Shown here piece after piece: positions 6,612 through 8,146 of a stretch of DNA of 8,146 bases. Made by a program: the position numbers and the translations under genes. Numbering within the stretch: the first letter of the stretch is position 1; the number at the start of each line of letters is the position of its first letter. The stretch is from Ignavibacteriaceae bacterium. GTDB taxonomy: Bacteria; Bacteroidota; Ignavibacteria; Ignavibacteriales; Ignavibacteriaceae. The DNA lies in assembly GCA_026193755.1 (NCBI GenBank), contig JAPHUI010000444.1, positions 1 to 8,146 of the forward strand. The letters are read 5' to 3'. Under the pieces are notes generated by a model that had not been told where the DNA came from, ran no database searches, and was given only the letters and a program-made list of their open reading frames with translations.

Positions 6612-7145
6612 ATGTCTGAAGAAAAGAAAAAAACAATTCATAGCAGCTTTTGGGCAAATATATTCAATCCACAAAAAGAAACTGCTGACCTGGTAAAGGT
6701 GTTGCGAACAGTTCCATTATTTAAATCGCTAACGAAAAGAGATATCCATAATTTTTTAAGTATAATTCATCATCGTAATTACCTTGCGGGAGAATATATT
6801 TTCTATCAGGGTGATCCCGGCATTGGTCTTTATATTGTCAGGGAGGGCGAAGTTGAGATAGTTCGTGAAAATGATAAGGGGGATAAACTAACCCTTGCTG
6901 TAATTCAAAAAGGTGACTTTTTTGGAGAACTTGCTCTGGTAGATGGTGAAAAAAGGTCGGCTTCGGCAATTGCAAAAAGTGACACAAGACTATCTGTCAT
7001 TTTCAAACCTGACCTGGATGAATTTATAGAGAAATACCCTAAAAAAGGGATTCAAATTTTAAAGGGAATTGCTGAAATTACAACTGTAAGATTAAGAACA
7101 TTAAATGAAGATTATTTTAAAATTCGAACAGAAAATAAAAATTAA
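6612..7145 (+). CDS. Stand-alone cyclic-nucleotide-binding (CRP/FNR-type sensor) domain protein
   Basis: This 177-residue protein has one cNMP-binding beta-roll, about residues 35-150. The phosphate-binding cassette GDFFGELALVDGEKRSASA (101-119) is intact, with Glu106 for the ribose and Arg115 for the cyclic phosphate. The flanking segments PLFKSLTKRDI (35-45) and GEYIFYQGDPG (60-70) are typical of the family. There is no helix-turn-helix after the domain. Instead a C-terminal helix (about 145-170) ends in a charged tail, so it is probably not a DNA-binding CRP homologue. A regulatory subunit or adaptor role is more likely. The ligand (cAMP, cGMP or another) is unknown. GAGG at 6602-6605 lies 6 bases before the ATG. 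It starts 12 bases after the HisA-like gene and 12 bases before the universal stress protein, with which it probably acts. Confidence 0.5.
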   Translation: MSEEKKKTIHSSFWANIFNPQKETADLVKVLRTVPLFKSLTKRDIHNFLSIIHHRNYLAGEYIFYQGDPGIGLYIVREGEVEIVRENDKGDKLTLAVIQKGDFFGELALVDGEKRSASAIAKSDTRLSVIFKPDLDEFIEKYPKKGIQILKGIAEITTVRLRTLNEDYFKIRTENKN

Positions 7146-7157
7146 GAGAGGTGCATC

Positions 7158-7649
7158 ATGGAACCGGATATAAAAAAAATACTCGTTCCGATTGATTTTT
7201 CAGACTATTCAAAAAGCGCTCTGAAATATGCAGTGAATTTTTGTAAGAATTACAAAGCCGGAATGATTCTTATTTATGTAGTTGAGCCTGTTATTTATCC
7301 ACCGGATTTTAGTATGGGTCAAATAGCAATTCCATCTGTCAATGCTGAATGGGATGAAAGAGCTAAACAGGAACTCGATAAACTTGCAAAGGAACAAATT
7401 CCTTCTAGCGTTGAAGTTAAAACGATTATTAAAACCGGTAAACCGTTTCTTGAAATAATTGAAACTGCGAGCGAACTCGATGTTGACTTAATAATTATTG
7501 CGACGCACGGTCGTACTGGTATGGAACATATTCTTTTTGGAAGTACTGCTGAAAAAGTTGTTCGAAAAGCTCCCTGCCCTGTTCTAACATTAAGAGAACC
7601 AATAAAAGGATTTAATTTTAAAGCAGAAATGAGAAAGGATAAAGTTTAA
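7158..7649 (+). CDS. Universal stress protein, UspA family
   Basis: This is a single Usp domain of 163 residues in the alpha/beta Rossmann-like fold. Strand 1 is KKILVPIDFSDYS (6-18) with Asp13 near the nucleotide pocket. The ATP-binding signature is ATHGRTGMEHILFGST (115-130), which fits the G-2x-G-9x-G-S/T pattern with Ala in place of the first Gly, a common variant. PCPVLTLR (139-146) is the usual last strand, and a basic tail of about 17 residues follows. It is likely an ATP-binding, dimeric cytoplasmic protein with a signalling or stress role and unknown partners. GAGG at 7148-7151 lies 6 bases before the ATG. It is the last gene of the acyl-CoA dehydrogenase operon and ends 11 bases before the oppositely oriented polyprenyl synthetase gene. 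Confidence 0.5.
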   Translation: MEPDIKKILVPIDFSDYSKSALKYAVNFCKNYKAGMILIYVVEPVIYPPDFSMGQIAIPSVNAEWDERAKQELDKLAKEQIPSSVEVKTIIKTGKPFLEIIETASELDVDLIIIATHGRTGMEHILFGSTAEKVVRKAPCPVLTLREPIKGFNFKAEMRKDKV

Positions 7650-7660
7650 GAAAGGTAATT

Positions 7661-8146
7661 TTAATTCTTTCTATCAATCACAAAATCTACTAGAGCTTCT
7701 AACGCGAGTTTGCTTTGTGAATCGGGAATTTTATTTAGAGCATCTTTTGCATTTTGGGAGTAAGTTTTGGCTTTACCAATAGAGTAGTCAATTCCATTAT
7801 TCTCTCTTACAAATTCTATTACAGCTTCAACCTCAGGTTTGTCTTTTCCATTCTTAATAATTTTTCTTATCTCTGCAGCTTTAACAGGTGAAACCTGGTT
7901 AAGTGAATAAATTAATGGAAGAGTAATTTTCTTTTCTTTTATATCTCCACCTGCTCGCTTCCCTGTTACTGACAATTTACCTTCATAATCCAGAATATCA
8001 TCACGTATCTGAAATGAGATTCCAAGATTTTTTCCAAAATCTTTCATAGCAGAAATATATTCCAAGTCAGAAGTTGCACTCATTGCTCCGATAGTGCAGC
8101 AAGTTTCAATTAAAGAAGCTGTTTTATCAGATATAACTTTAAAATA
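7661..8146 (-). CDS. Polyprenyl synthetase (trans-isoprenyl diphosphate synthase), C-terminal part, 5' end cut by window
   Basis: The last 161 residues of a polyprenyl synthetase are visible, and the frame is open through the right edge (first visible residues YFKVISDKTA). An ATG at 8083 lies inside the conserved region and is not the true start. KTASLIETCC (8-17) followed by GA matches the conserved helix around the active site. FQIRDDILDYEG (45-56) contains the second aspartate-rich motif DDxxD, which binds the Mg-diphosphate of isopentenyl diphosphate. GKRAGGDIKEKKITLPL (62-78) is the usual flexible-loop and lysine segment. The first Asp-rich motif, which sets product length, lies outside, so farnesyl-, geranylgeranyl- and longer-chain (menaquinone tail) synthases cannot be told apart. 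About half of a normal 320-residue enzyme is missing. Confidence 0.5.
   Translation of the reverse strand, partial: YFKVISDKTASLIETCCTIGAMSATSDLEYISAMKDFGKNLGISFQIRDDILDYEGKLSVTGKRAGGDIKEKKITLPLIYSLNQVSPVKAAEIRKIIKNGKDKPEVEAVIEFVRENNGIDYSIGKAKTYSQNAKDALNKIPDSQSKLALEALVDFVIDRKN

Noticed and set aside
7209..7397. 62-codon minus-strand open frame
   Set aside because: It lies inside the universal stress protein gene, antisense, with no recognisable product.
7648..7673. AGAAAG ... CTTTCT inverted repeat between the converging Usp and polyprenyl synthetase genes, a possible two-way terminator
   Set aside because: The stem is only 6 bp, AT-rich and has a 12-base loop, too weak to call a terminator in this composition.
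7661..8083. A complete 140-residue gene starting at 8083
   Set aside because: The frame continues upstream to the window edge with conserved polyprenyl synthetase sequence (KTASLIETCC), so the ATG at 8083 is internal and the gene is truncated by the window.

Overview
The window is AT-rich, gene-dense bacterial chromosome with nine protein-coding genes, two of them cut by the window edges. I see no tRNA, rRNA, CRISPR array, insertion sequence, phage gene or long repeat. The histone H1-like Hc1-type protein, the low GC, starts that often lack a Shine-Dalgarno site, and candidate promoters of the TTG...TAnnTTTG type point to the Bacteroidota/Ignavibacteriota/Chlorobiota (FCB) group. A free-living anaerobe or facultative anaerobe of the Ignavibacteria type is my best guess. 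This placement is inference and no marker gene confirms it.

Left part, all on the minus strand and read from right to left: an alpha/beta hydrolase (3706-4539), the biotin transporter BioY (3120-3698), a large membrane iron-sulfur oxidoreductase (1079-3091), a small histone H1-like protein (811-1002), a hairpin terminator (754-779), and a CapA-type metallophosphatase (742 down to the left edge, incomplete). Hydrolase, BioY and oxidoreductase are closely spaced (7 and 28 bases) and probably form one transcript.

Right part, plus strand: an acyl-CoA dehydrogenase (4695-5834), a HisA-like TIM-barrel protein (5838-6599), a stand-alone cyclic-nucleotide-binding domain protein (6612-7145) and a universal stress protein (7158-7649), with gaps of 3, 12 and 12 bases, so almost certainly one operon. 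It converges on the C-terminal part of a polyprenyl synthetase (minus strand, 7661 to the right edge, incomplete). The two main operons diverge from a roughly 155-base control region (4540-4694).

The most coherent biological reading is fatty-acid or acyl-CoA oxidation. The acyl-CoA dehydrogenase would pass electrons to an electron-transfer flavoprotein (not in the window). The oxidoreductase has the architecture of ETF:menaquinone oxidoreductases (haem-b membrane domain, two 4Fe-4S sites, two CCG domains) and would pass them on to the quinone pool, whose polyprenyl tail could come from the prenyl synthase. The most unusual gene is the HisA-like protein. It keeps the fold and both catalytic aspartates, but several residues that are near-invariant in histidine-pathway HisA are changed, and it sits outside any his operon. 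No convincing wholly new system was found. The HisA-like/acyl-CoA dehydrogenase/CNB/Usp operon is the best lead. [Form note: the original gave no feature confidences; the uniform 0.5 is a placeholder required by the schema.]
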